DNA of 64,000 nucleotides. It comes from Rutpela maculata (Eukaryota; Arthropoda; Insecta; Coleoptera; Cerambycidae). Made by a program: the position numbers and the translations under genes. Of this stretch, positions 32,982 through 45,260 are shown piece after piece. The notes under the pieces were generated by a model. That model saw only the letters and a program-made list of their open reading frames with translations, had not been told where the DNA came from and did not search any database. Position 1 is the first letter of the stretch. Each line of letters begins with the position of its first letter. Location: the NCBI GenBank assembly GCA_936432065.2, contig OW386287.2:191269729-191333728 (forward strand). The letters run 5' to 3'.

Positions 32982-34257
32982 AAACTGTCCATAATTTGAA
33001 GTTTTTCCAGAGGAACTTATTGTTCAGAATCAGTTGAACTACAACATATCAAAAATTCATCAAATTTGATAGGCCACCAATTTACCTACAAAACATTCGG
33101 TGTCCTTTGCATACAGTGAAAACACCTAATTCCATTCGAAATTTGTTTTGACACTACTATTTCTAATATTTTTCATTTTAAACGAATGTAAGTTATAAGT
33201 CTCATAAAGAACCAATACAATGAAGAAATCCATCTAATTTCAAGAAAATCGTAGTACAACTGTATTTTAGATTCGAAGGCGTTGTTTGTTTTCATTATGC
33301 AAAATATCATATCCCTCGCAATGGATGGGATTAAAGGTCCACTCTGTAATTGTGCACAGCACAACAGTTGATGTTTTTATTTATATACTGTCTGTTCGAG
33401 GCGCATATAATACGGTACCTGAATTTCCACAAAGGATTTTCAATCTGTACCGGACAATAGTTTGGAACATGCCATGGAATCACAAGATTCAATTTACAAT
33501 AGAAAATCGACTTTGAGTGGTTTGGTGGTGTCAGCTTTCTGTTGTAGACTTAGACCAGTTGAAAGGGGGTGAAACCGCAGTTCACAACTATTATGATCTG
33601 AATAACTTCAGACTTCAGTAAAATTGAATTAATATATAAATTATAACATTTTCCTAAGGACATTATTTGTTTTCGCGTGAAAACTGCGCCTCTTCCAAGT
33701 TACAGCATATAAATTGTTAAAAATTATAATTGTTAATAATTATAATTTTGATATTTCCTCAACGACTTGACATCGTTGACTATAACTTGCCGCATATGTT
33801 TATCAACAATACTATGTAACATTTGCGGAGTGTATTTTGATTTTCGCTAGAAAATCGAAACGCCCTGAAGTTTTATTGCAAAAAACTGATGTTTAGAGTT
33901 TCATAAATATCTAAACAAAGTAGACTGCCGGATTAACTTTTGGGGTAGAGGTTGAAAAGCGGCTTATTGGAAATATCTTGAAAACTACGAATTTTATCAA
34001 AAAGTCAACTTAAAGCGTATAAAATTTTAATTTTTTTCGGCGACAACATTCCACCTGAAATTTTATTGTTGATTCTTATGTATTATGACCTCCTGATTAC
34101 GAAAAAAATATTTGCACCCAAAAATTCCGTGTGCGTCAAAAGTTATATGCATTTTTTGCGCTTTCACGGATTTTCAACTTATCTGCTTAATATATCTTGT
34201 ACTAGTAATCGGATGGGAATTTTAAAAATACTGACTTATTTGAAATAAAATTCTTAA
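32982..34257. other. No gene seen
   Basis: AT-rich. ORFs at 33,173-33,516 and 34,066-34,248 are below 80 codons, overlap each other on opposite strands and match nothing recognisable. Confidence 0.45.
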
Positions 34258-34580
34258 AAACCGCTGCCCAAGGGGAATCACTACTTCCACATCCAGGATT
34301 TTCTATCCAAGTCACTCACAACGAAAAAAATTTGTATGTGGAAATAATTGTTTATGGAACTTTAATAATATAATATTTGGAATCCTCTACCCCAAAAACA
34401 CATAAAACGATACCCCACATCGGTAGTGGGGTGGGGGTGGTAGTGGGGGTGGATGAAGTAAAAAATATTTTGAGGTTTCTGGTTCTTGTGCACATACTAA
34501 ATCACATTTTTTTTTCATCCCCTTTAATAATGGGGTGGGGGTGGCTAATGCCAAAAATTTTTTTGACCTTAGCTTCTCTT
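34258..34580 (+). repeat. Dispersed repeat family, copy D
   Basis: Begins CCGCTGCCCAAGGGGAATCA with the shared body and is cut after GACCTTAGCTTCTCTTATA, where a TACAGGGTGAGCCAC terminus of another element begins. The ORF at 34,377-34,670 belongs to this repeat and the adjoining element. Confidence 0.7.
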
Positions 34581-35051
34581 ATATACAGGGTGAGCCACGG
34601 TGGGTGGAGTATTAAAAGTATATGGAGAACGGATCAACCGATTGCTTTGAAATTTTGGTTACCAAGATAATCGAGTATGATCTCTCCAACTAAAATATTT
34701 TCGAAAGTGTGGTGTTGCTACTTATACGTAAAACTGGCAACATCTTCCTTATTTTAAATGGAATACCCTGTAATTATTTTTAAAAAATTTTAACCCAACT
34801 TTTTTTAATAAAAATTGATCAACACTATTTAGCCTTTTTTGTTTAAAATGGCCCAAAAAACGTAAAAAAAATTGTTCAGGAGTAAAAAATAATTTTGGAA
34901 TTTGTTTAATAAAAATTGTTTAAGCAATTTATGACCGTGAACGGTAACATGCAGATTTTTTATAAGGGGTCTATTTGAAGTAAGATTATGCAAGAAAAAA
35001 TGGAACCAGAATATTTTTCATAGCGGGGGCGCCGAAACTTTCCGGCATATA

Positions 35052-36155
35052 CAGTGTGTCTCACTTTTCACCACTACACCCCAATATCTCGGCCATTTCT
35101 TGATCGATTTAGATCAAATTTGGTATACTTCTTTTGCTTCAGATTGTGATTAAATAGTTATTTAAAATTTTCTTTTTCGAAATTAAATACACCTACTATG
35201 ATCAAAAGAAATTGGCGAAAATTGGGAATTTATATTAGCGATTGAGATAGGGTTTTTGTTTTTACAGAATCTTGTTCGGCATGACCAAATTTCGTTAAAA
35301 CATATGCATTTCTTTTAAAAAAAAAATCATATCTAAGATTTCAATAATAATCACCCTACTATTCGAGTTATTTATTGTCAGATATTTACATAGCTTGGCA
35401 GTCGTGTAATAAAGACGCTAATTAAGCATTAGGACACATTTTTTATCCAAAACACTATTATGAAATGAATATTTGAAAAATTGTAGCTATTTTTTAAAAT
35501 ACTTAGAACTTAGCATACCAATATCTTTGTTAACATGGAGTGCTTTGGAATAAATTTGACAATTGCATCGAATGTCAAATTAAACTTAAACATGGCTGCA
35601 CAACAATATTGCTGATAAAATTGAAATAATAAGAATTGTCAAATCCATTCCAAAGCACTCCATGTTAACAAAGATATTGGTATGCCGAGTTCTAAGTATT
35701 TTAAAAAATAGCCACCATTTTTCGAATATTCATTTCATAATAGTGTTTTGGATAAAAAATGTGTCCTAATGCTTAATTACCGTCATTATTACACCACTAC
35801 CAAGTTATGTAAATATCCGACAATAAATAACTCGAATAGTAAGATTATTATTGAAAACTTAGATAAGATTTTTTTGTAGAGGAATGAATATTTTTTAACG
35901 AAATTTGGTATACAGGGGTTTTAGGTCATGCCGAACAAGATTCTGTAAAAACAAAAACTTTATCTCAATCGCTAATATAAATTCCTAATTTTTGCCAACT
36001 TTTTTTGATCAGAGTAGGCGTATTTAATTTCGAAAAAAAAATTTTAAATAACTTTAATCACGATCTGAAGCAAAAGAAGTATACCAAATTTGATCTAAAT
36101 CGATAAACAAATGGCCGAGATATTGGGGTGTAGTGATTAAAAGTGAGACACACTG
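35052..36155. mobile_element. 1.1 kb TA-flanked element with ~500-bp inverted arms
   Basis: CAGTGTGTCTCACTTTTCAC and GTGAGACACACTG are the ends, bordered by TATA. Arms 35,052-35,580 and 35,640-36,155 match for most of their length (CCAATATCTCGGCCATTT, TTGATCTAAATCGAT, AACAAAGATATTGGTATGC). The ~60-bp centre is unique. No transposase. Same terminus type as 20,125-20,396. Confidence 0.88.
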
Positions 36156-36470
36156 TATATAAATGTTGTGAAAAATTGCTGTTTTTTTGTCTGACTGTAG
36201 ATTCGCCTCGATATATTTGTCCGCCATTTATTAATGAATTTTTGGTCGTCATGAAACCGACGATTTCCACGCATCGGACTGGACAATCGGAAAATATATT
36301 TTGTCGGACAATTCGAAAATGGGATTCTACATATTTTTATTAAACAATCTTGAAAAAAGTCAGCTGGTTATCAATAAAGGACAAGGGTAGATAAGGTCCT
36401 TTTTTCGCCCATCGGTCATTTCAAATGTCATCAAGTAATAAAAAACAGTTCTTTGGAATAGTAGATTATT

Positions 36471-36587
36471 CAGCGAGCGTATGATGGCTATTACTCGCGA
36501 GGGTGATGTTTACGTCACGAGCCGAAGGTGAGTATCGTAATTCATCCGTAAATCATCCGAGCGTGTAATAGCCATTATACGCGAGCT
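36471..36587. repeat. Hairpin MITE, second copy of the 3.5 kb family
   Basis: CAGCGAGCGTATGATGGCTA mirrored by TAGCCATTATACGCGAGCTG, centre CACGAGCCGAAGGTGAGTA. Imperfect arms of ~24 bp. Confidence 0.65.
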
Positions 36588-38186
36588 GAATACTGTACTG
36601 TATCCACGACTATCATATATTTTCCGTTTTAATCATTTAAAAGTGAAAAAATGTTAGTTTATGGTAAAACTTAATTACCCCCCCCCCCCCCCCATGAATT
36701 ACAAAGACAACGAATTTTGTTATTTAATTAATGTATTTGTGCTGCATTTATTCAAATATCGTACTCATCTGGGAGTTTACCCCCCCATGACAGATAGCTA
36801 AATCCGCCCTTGCATCGAGCGCGTCTAACTGAAATATACATTGAAAATTCAGAAAAACGTCAAAAATTACAAATAAACTGCAAACATGCTTACTTTGAAA
36901 TGCTATTATTACGACTTACTGTTGTTTTTTAAATGTCAAACGTATAGAAACGTAAAGATCACATGTTCAACTATAAATAAATAACGTTTAATGATTTTAA
37001 GGAAAACTTTTTATTTTTATGAAATTAGTGGACCAAAATATATAGCTTTATCTACTCCTGTCTTTTTTAAAAGTCGTTATTTCAGCATGTTTTGGGTGGT
37101 AGATACCCTTAACGTTCCAAAATTTTTGTCGGACAATTTTTTTCTCGCGCGTTTCATCAAAGTTTTCTTGCGACTACATTTTGCAAAAGTACAGTATCTA
37201 TAAATTACCCTGTATATAAACGAAAAATAGTTTTTTATCAAAATATTGGTAATAAAATGCCGTTTTTATTTAAAATTGAAGTAGATATCAACTCACTTCT
37301 TTTCCTTGCACGTTTTTTGGAAAACATTTTAAATATTTTGGAAAATCAGCAACGCAATCAGTAAATAAAACTTACATTCAAGAAACTGTTTAAAATCAAA
37401 AATAGGTTTTTTTTTTAATAATGAAAAATAAATAACAACTTGTTTGACAAATTTCAATACGATAATTCATTTTTCTTACTTTGGCATTTTTTGGAGTAAA
37501 TTGGAAATATTTCTGAAAATCAGCAATGCACACGTTAGCCAATATTTTCTCTACTTATGGATATAAAAACTAACAAATTAAAACCTATGCGAAGTACAAT
37601 GAAAAGACTTAATAGCACTTTTTTTGCGAATTAACAATTAGTTTTATTGAAAAATCAGAGACATGGACTTCAGCCGACCATTTTTTTTATTTATTTTTTT
37701 GCAAATTTGAAATTCATTTATTTATAAAATCGGCAGCAACCAAGCTCAGTAGCTGCTCTAATCGATCTGTTATATCAATACCTTCATTGTGTATTATTGT
37801 TAGTTACAATGAAATCATATACCCTATTGCCACCAGCTCTCTAGCTATAAATCGAGAATTGAGCCCCCAGGACTCGCTTGACGGCTCGTCCTAGAATTTG
37901 CTTACTGGTCCAGTAAAATACAACTCTCTGGACTTTTTATGTATTTCTTTCACATTTTTTGAAGCATATTTAAGAAAGAATACTCTTTAAGAATAACAAG
38001 TTGGTTTTAATCGAAGTTTTAATTTTATTGTTCATTTGTTCTCGAGTTATGACTTGAAAATGGATATAGGTATTATTAAATTACTAAGTTCTTTGACAAA
38101 AAGTTGCAGAAATAAAAAATAAATGAATTTCAAATTGATATTTTTTGTTTTGACAATTTTTTATCTGTCGCCAAGGAACTTAGTAA
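36588..38186. other. No gene seen
   Basis: A C run of ~15 at 36,680 and diverged internal repeats at 37,310-37,370 and 37,480-37,530 (TTTGG...AAATATTT..GAAAATCAGCAA). AT-rich, with no ORF above 70 codons. Confidence 0.45.
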
Positions 38187-40993
38187 TAATCCACTACATT
38201 TAGTGAAAAATGAGCCGCATCTTCAGACCAATTCATACAAAAGCAAATGTTGGTTTTCCAGGTAGGTTCTGGTGTCCTTAATAAGGTCTGAAAAGCCCCC
38301 GAAGTGGGAGTGTAAGGATAAAATTTGGCAACGCTGTAAAGGGCTAAAATCGTGCTCGGAAACGAATTTTTCGACATATCTCGGTTTTCATTGCCTCTAC
38401 GACAAAAATACATCAGGCCAAAAAAAAAGCTATGAGAATTCTCTATAAAAAAGATAGAGGATATTTTTTTCGCAACTCGCAATAGTTTTCTTAAATAATT
38501 CCAGTGTCATACCTAAAATTAAAAAAAAAATTTGGGGCAGTTTTTATAAAAAAAAAAATCCGAAACGACTTTTTCTCGGTTAAACGTTCAGATAAATATT
38601 TCTGTGGAACATCTACTGATATGATAATTGAACAATTTCTTATGAAATCGTCGAAATCAAAAAAAAGGTTTTACTCGTGGAAGAAGTACAGATGAAAGTG
38701 TCGTGAATAAATGGGTTTTTGGACTATTGACTGCAAGTAACATCAGAGAAAGACTCGGCAACTTTTGTGGGCTTTCTTTTCAGGAACAGCATGTTGACGC
38801 AAGGAAATCTCGCATAAAGAGAGATACCGAGGACGTTCATAAAGTGTCAGATTGGTTCAATTCTCATAATCCCTTCCCATTTGTGCCAAAAATTATGTCG
38901 ATTGCAACAGGGGTTACTGGTGATGGAAAAATAACATGTCATGATGCTCATAGGATTGGAACTGCTGTAATGGAGAAAAAAATTGACAACAATTTCTGTG
39001 ATATTAAATTCTCACGTACAGATAGAGTGCTTCCACTATTAACTGTCAATAGCAATGTTGAAGTCCATGATACCACAATGCCCATTGATCCATTATTGTT
39101 GTTTCAAAGGATTACTGTCATGAAGAGAACAAATGAAGAGCTTCGCACCTACTTGGAGTATGAATTAGCTCCGTATCCGGTGTCACTCTTTGACGAAGTT
39201 GGTATGCGCAAGACGAACAAGTCAGCTTTCTATGACAATTTCCAGCCATCTGAATCTGAACCAGATCTCCAAAATGCCACGTATATCGTTGATGGGGGAT
39301 TTCTCTTGCACCGAGTTATATGGCATCAACATGAAACCTACGGTGCTATTTGCCAAGCATATGTTAATTATGTGCAAAATCATTTTGGCTCGAACTCTAT
39401 TATTGTTTTTGATGGTTATGAAAATGTTAGCAACAGTTTGAAGGCTATGGAGCAGCTTTGCCGGTCCTCAAAAGCTTCATCTGTTGACATTTACTTTAAT
39501 GAACAGATGGTTGCAACTGTAAGTCAAGAGAAGCTCCTTTCCAATAATAAAAATAAAACCAGATTGATTTCGATGTTGACAGAAAAGTTTGAGGCAAATA
39601 ATTATATTGTTAGACATGCTGAAGATGATGCTGACATTTTGATAGTCGAAACGGCGCTTGAGGAATCATGTAAAAATACTACGGTTGTGGTTGTGGAAGA
39701 TGTGGATCTTCTTATAATTTTAACTGCTCGTACACCTATTAATAAAGAATTTTTTCTCCTCAAACCAGACAAAGGGAAGGTCCACCGAAAAATTTATTCT
39801 TCACGAAGCTTTGATCACCATAAAGATATTCGAAATCACATATTGTTTCTGCACGCATTATCTGGGTGTGACACTACATCTGCTCTGTTTAATAAAGGCA
39901 GGACTCCAGCTTTGAAAGTGATGAAAAAACGGCAGGACTTGAAGCTTGTAGCTGAAATTTTCAGCAATACTGGTACTTCTCCTGACATAGTTACTTCGAT
40001 TGGGATAAAATTTTTCCTCGCAATCTATAACGCTCCAGTTAAAGAAGTTTCCATCGATAACTATCGGTATTCTTGCTTTATTCAAGCTGTGAGCAAAAGC
40101 AAACCAGTGCAATTGAATTCATTACCACCCACTCATGACGCAGCTCAACAGCATCTATTTCGTGTTTATTTTCAAGTACAGAAATGGTTGGGTAATGTTT
40201 TGAATCCTAAAGAGTGGGGATGGATGTTGAAAGATACCATATTATGGCCAAAAACAACATCCCAACTTCCTGCGCCTGATTGCCTTCTAAAGATGATTTT
40301 CTGCAACTGTACGAAAGGTTGTGAACTATTGTGTGACTGTCGGAGGTTGGGACTTAATTGCTCACCAGTTTGCGGCAACTGCCATGGAAAATCTTGCTTG
40401 AATGCTGAACCGATTGAAAACTCGTCAGAAATAGAAGCCGTCACTGAAGCAGAGACTGAAAATTCTCAGATTGACTTGGATTTCCTCGAACGAATCGATG
40501 AATTTATAGAAGGATAAAACGGACAAGAAGGAAATTATTAATTTGACAACATTTTAATAAGTATGACAGTCGTGGATTAGGCATACCAGGGAAACCACAT
40601 AAAAAAACGCGCCTAGTACTCAACCTCAAGGGTGGTGTGGAATTGAGTACTTAAATTATCTATAATATCCCATAAGTTCAAATTCAATGCAAGATTTTCA
40701 AGAAAACTATTGCCTATACGAAAAAAGACCCTCTGTCTTTTTTATAGAGAATTTCCATAGCTTTCTTTTTGGCCTACGGTATTTTTGTCGTAGAGGCAAT
40801 GAAAACCGAGATATTTCGAAAAAATCTTTTCCGAGCACGATTTTAGCCCTTTACAGCGTTGCCAAATTTTATCCTTACACTCCCACTTCGGGGACTTTTA
40901 AGACCTTATTAAGGACACCCGAACCTACCTGGAAAACCAACATTTGCTTTTGTATGAATTGGTCTGAAGAAAAATCCTAAATGCAGTGGATTA
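38187..40993 (+). mobile_element. 2.8 kb long-TIR element encoding a FEN-like nuclease/CXC protein
   Basis: Left TIR 38,187-38,492 and right TIR 40,700-40,993 are inverted and ~90% alike by eye (ACCAATTCATACAAAAGCAA, GGAGTGTAAGGATAAAATTT, CTCGGTTTTCATTGCCTCTA). Outer ends read TAATCCACT.CATTTA. TAA precedes the left end and follows the right end, a possible 3-bp target duplication. One large ORF fills the interior and no DDE transposase is present. Academ elements, recalled as having 3-4 bp duplications and an XPG-like nuclease, are the nearest described group I can name; that link is inference. Confidence 0.75.
38504..40517 (+). pseudogene. FEN1/XPG-like nuclease with C-terminal CXC domain, one frameshift
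   Basis: The main frame ends at 40,517 and is open from 38,646; the first 604-codon stretch opens with GTG at 38,703, which is not a convincing start. Upstream coding sits in another frame (38,504-38,695, including FCGTSTDMIIEQFLMKS); both meet at an A run near 38,658-38,666, so one indel splits the gene, or the assembly has an error. Counting from 38,703: VDGG (D197), IIVFDGYE (D237), AEDDADILI (D309, D311), VVEDVDLLI (D333, D335), SGCDTTS (D390). These match the seven metal-binding acidic residues of FEN1/XPG nucleases in order and context (VFDG, TEDMD, GSD). Residues 534-565 carry nine Cys in CNC...C...CDC......C...C..C....C spacing, a CXC-like zinc-binding tail, followed by an acidic end. 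It may cut flap or branched DNA. Family identity is strong; role in transposition is inference. Confidence 0.8.
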
Positions 40994-43226
40994 TAAGTAG
41001 AATGTTTAATAACATTTTTCAACAATTTCAGTTTATTTTATATTAGGCCACAGAATACAACATTATATTAACCTAGTTACACAGTTAGAAAACAGATTAA
41101 CTATCTTATGATATTAAGAAAAGTTGTTATTTTTAAGGCGGTCATTCAGAATATGCAATAAGGAATGGGTATGCGTGGGTAAAAATACAAAAGGCGTCGC
41201 GACGCTCAATGTCGCTATAAAGTGATAAATGCAATTCATAGGAACCACATGTATATGAAAATAATGTACATAACACATCCATAGTAAATACATAAACATG
41301 TGCGTTAGTATGTATAGACATCAAATGAACCAGTTATGAATATACATAAAATGTACACGTGTACTTCATGCAGGCTACAAGCGTATATACATAGGTAGTT
41401 CATACATATACATATGTACGTCCCACGGATATGTGTGGGACCTGTCAGAGTGGGACAAACGGATATACTATGTATGTACATACGACGTACACAATGCTAT
41501 TTATGTACGTCTCTACGATGTCCATTGTCCATGTGTGTATATCATCGGTACATACATAGAATGTCCTTGTGCTATGTGGGGTCTTTCGGAAAAATGGGAG
41601 AAGGAAAGCCGCGTTTACGAAAATTTTCGCAGAGGAAAAAAGTGGTAGGCGCAATTATGCCATACAAGAAGTTATAAGAGGATATGTATAAATTGCGGTT
41701 TATGTCGGCTGACTATAAATAGAGAGAATTATTAATAATGCGTAAATAAGTGGAACATTTTTATTTTTAAAATAGAACAACCAAATTTGATATTTGAATC
41801 TAAGTAACATTTCTCGATATCTTCAAAAATATAAGTTGTTTACTCTTGAGCCAATTTAAAAAAAAAAAAAATTTCCGATCTAAGCGCCAGTACTAACATA
41901 AATTTATGCAGCCACTTGTTCGTTTGAGAGCAAGGAATAAATTTGATCAGAAATAACTTTTTTCAGAAAGTCAGTAACAATAGTTTCCCATATGGTGCAG
42001 ACTTTTTCGAGGACACCCAGTGTCACTAATATCAGTTAATCAACCAGTAGATAGTCGTCTAATCATCGTTCGTTCGAATCAACATAAATACCTACTGTAT
42101 AATAACAGTTCTAATAACCTTCAAACGAGAATAATTGATTTAGGTAGTTATTTATTTCGATATAATCGCATCAACCGCCAACTTTCTTGTTCCTGGTGTT
42201 GAAATAACCCAAACCAGCAATTTGGCTGGTATTGTTCCGTTTGTTTGTGGGTGTGACGCAACAATGACAGCGTACTGCTGGCGTCAGAGCGAGTAATTGG
42301 GGCTTTTGTGCGCCCGTCACCGCCACTCACACGCCTAATTTCACAATATCCACCTCCTCACCCCTCCGGACTCGCACATATACTCCATTTACAAAGAGGG
42401 TGAAACACATCTCATTATCACAAACTGATAATATTTTGATGACAGTTGATGGTAATATATGTTACACATAAGAATTCGCCACACTGGTAGAAGAAAGCCC
42501 CGGCTATTTAACAAAGTGACGAATCCAGGAAATCTAGTATTAAAATTAACAAATAAAAATTTTTACCCATTTAAAAAGTGTGCTTTTGTCTTATTACCTG
42601 ATTGTTCAAACAAATTTTATTGTTAATAAAAATAAATAATCTTAAAAGCAAGGAAAAAATGAATAAAAAAAAAAACGGTGTATTGCATGTATATTGAAAA
42701 TTACGAATTTTATCAAAAAGTGTTAAAACATATAACTTGAAGAATATTAAATTACCTTGAAATTGAGATAAGTCCCGTCCCATTTGGTCAAAAATTGACC
42801 GGGATATTGTTTTTTAAGTTTTAGTATTTTTTTTTTATTCCTCACCAAAAGTCAAATTTCAAAGCGCGTTTTTGGCGATTAACTCAAAAACTAAGGCTTC
42901 ACAAAAAAAAATCTGTATTAGTATATTACATACCGAGGAGGAAAGTGTTTCATTGTTGTCGAAAGATGAGATCATTGACTGAGGCGCAAAGCGGCGAGGT
43001 CAACTAATTCTCGAGACAGCAATGAGAGTTTCCACCAAGGTTTGTATACTATGTTATTCACAATCATCTCCCTTAAAGAACAAAAAGCCAAAAAAATCGT
43101 TTACTAAATTTTTAAGTAACATTTTATGTTTTTATTAAGCAGGCAATGAACAAGAAATTCTTGTCAGGCGACAAAAATGTCAAAGTAAAATGTTTAATAA
43201 GTATATAATTATACATGTATATTATA
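40994..43226. other. No gene seen; TACATA-rich stretch
   Basis: 41,220-41,570 is rich in TACATA/TATGTA and TACGTAC motifs and makes several overlapping ORFs below 90 codons on both strands, a simple-sequence effect. 42,020-43,200 has no convincing coding or repeat structure, apart from a GGCGCAAAGCGGCGAGGTCA segment near 42,981. Confidence 0.45.
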
Positions 43227-44021
43227 TCCCAGGATAGCTGTAACAAGAGGTGTAATGGACCAAAAATTTTGGAATTTTGGAATGGTATTTGTGGATTGAG
43301 TCCTGCTTGTTGTAAAACTAAAGTATACCAAAAATGACTTGATTTGGTGTTCTACAGGGTGTTTTATAAGCAAAGTTGTAAAAATCACCATTAATAAAGT
43401 ACCTTTATTTTTCAAAATATGTAAAAATTCCTCTAAGAAAAGTTATTTAGAATGCAATTTTATACCTCTGTACCAAATTTCAGGAATATAAAATTATTTT
43501 TTGAAACTTTCCATTTTTTCAATAAATTAGTATTTTATTTACTTGTTATAATTTTTAAACCTCATTAATCTTCTGTTAGTAATTGTTTCTTGTTTTACAA
43601 TTAGTTCGATTAACATTATACCTTCTTACATCACGTATATTCAATTTTTTTATTTACCAATAGCCTACTTTTTGAGATGATTAACATTTGCTCCTACACA
43701 ACTTTAAATATGAATTCAACTCTTAATTCGCAAAAATGGGAAGTTTCAAAAAAATAATTTTATATTCCTGAAATTTGGTATAGAGGTATAAAATTGCATT
43801 CTAAATAACTTTTCTTAGTGGAATTTTTTAATATTTTGAAAAATAAAGGTACTTTATTAGTGGCGATTTTTACAACTTTGCTTATAAAACACCCTGTAGA
43901 ACACCAAATCAAGTCATTTTTGGTATACTTTAGTTTTACAACAAGCAGGACTCAATCCCCAAATACCATTCCAAAATTCCAAAATTTTTGGTCCATTACA
44001 CCTCTTGTTACATCTATCCTG
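43227..44021. mobile_element. Palindromic element with ~300-bp arms
   Basis: Left arm 43,228-43,531 (GTAACAAGAGGTGTAATGGA, GAACACCAAATCAAG inverted) mirrors 43,728-44,021. The ends are ATCCCAGGATAG and CTATCCTGTATA. The ORFs on both arms (68 and 70 codons) encode the same peptide because they are the same repeat. No transposase. Confidence 0.85.
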
Positions 44022-44041
44022 TATATTTAATTAATTTTTTC

Positions 44042-44110
44042 CAGTGTTGGACTGGCTATGTTTAGGGCCCCTCGCTGAATTCCGCGGAGGGCCCCCTTTT
44101 AAAGTATTGC
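44042..44110 (+). repeat. hAT-type terminus
   Basis: CAGTGTTGGACTGGCTATG followed by a GGGCCC-rich segment is the kind of end carried by hAT elements with ZMYM1-like transposases. A similar GGACTGGCCAGGCCCGC segment lies inverted at 47,580-47,640. The dead hAT transposase between them is on the minus strand, so this may be its 3' end. Confidence 0.45.
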
Positions 44111-44270
44111 CAAACTTTACTAGAACAAAAAACAAAACAACATTTCAATATAACAAAACTAACAACAAACAAAAAAAAAATAAACTCATCAAGAAAACAA
44201 AATCAACAAAATTAATATCACAAAACACGTACATATAAAAATATTGAAAGAACTTGTTGACCAAAATAAA

Positions 44271-45260
44271 ATTGATTGATTGACTTACCAGCGTGCGGTA
44301 GGCACGCCACTCCCAGGTATACAGCTGGGCCTGCTACGTCCACGCTGGGTTGGACTAAGGTCATGCTTGTTGCCAGTAGCGAGAGCCACATGGCGCATGG
44401 TAAAGGAATGTGGGATGGGAGGTGTAGGTATCTGTGAGATGCGTTACCGCATTGTGTCGTGAGCGAGCGTTTAAGCTCCCTTTTTTGTGGGTTTGGTTCT
44501 GGACTTCTGCCTATTCTGACTCTTCTTGTGAAATATGTTGCCGTATTGTGTCGTAATATGGAGTGTTTTTGCTCCTCTTTTTGCGTTTTTGCTTCTTCGA
44601 ATCTTCTTTTTTCTGAGTCTTCTGATTCCTCGGTTCCCGATTGTGGTAGATTATATATCCTTGCGATTTGTTAGTGGTGTTCGTTCGGTGATCCTGATCC
44701 TTTCAGTTGTCGTTCTCTACTGTAGCATGGTCTCCCTATTTTTAGTTTGTTGCTGTGCGGTACTAGCGCTTTCTTCAGTAAATGTGTTGGGTCCCTTCCT
44801 TGGGTATGTCCCCAATACTTCATTGCGTATATTTCTATTATGTTGATGTTTTCTGTCGCTGTTTTCGTCTTGTTGTTTTAGTTGGACGATGCCCTTTCTG
44901 CTCTTCTCAAAAATTTCTTCTGTTGGCTTTTGTTGTTGCCGCGTTTTTGACTCCATATATCATCGTTGTCCGTATGACGGCTATGTACATACATTTGGTA
45001 AGGTCCCATGATAGTTTATTTTTCTCAATGAACGGTATGTTACCCTTGTGCCGTTTTGATTCTCTCCTTTACTGTTTCTCTCCGCTCTAGCTGGTTCGTC
45101 CGGTCTGTTCCTAGGTACTTCAATTTGTTCGGTATTCTTAGGGAATATTCATCTATTTTGTGTTCCTCTCCGCTGGTCCAACTCTTCTTCTTCTGCATCG
45201 ATTAGGAGATTATCGACGACGTATGTGTGTGTTTTCTTAGAGAACACCATTTTTCTGAAA
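44271..45260 (-). pseudogene. Dead LINE, C-terminal and 3' region
   Basis: On the minus strand, across several frames, 45,250-44,720 reads VFSKKTHTYVVDNLLIDAEE, IPNKLKYLGTDRTNQLE, MCIAVIRTTMIYGVKNA and MKYWGHTQG, ending in KLKIGRP. This is the order seen after the RT palm in RTE/Jockey-like LINEs (FKYLG, IYG, WGH, GRP). Stops and frameshifts are frequent. The 3' end has a CAATCAATCAATTTTATTTT tail near 44,271. No RT catalytic motif is preserved. GC content is higher than the flanks. Confidence 0.6.

Noticed and set aside
34377..34670. 97-codon ORF
   Set aside because: First half is the dispersed repeat family; second half reads through an adjacent CAGGGTG-type end.
41414..41677. Cys-rich 71- and 87-codon ORFs
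   Set aside because: Overlapping frames in a TACATA/TACGTAC-rich simple-sequence stretch; no family pattern.
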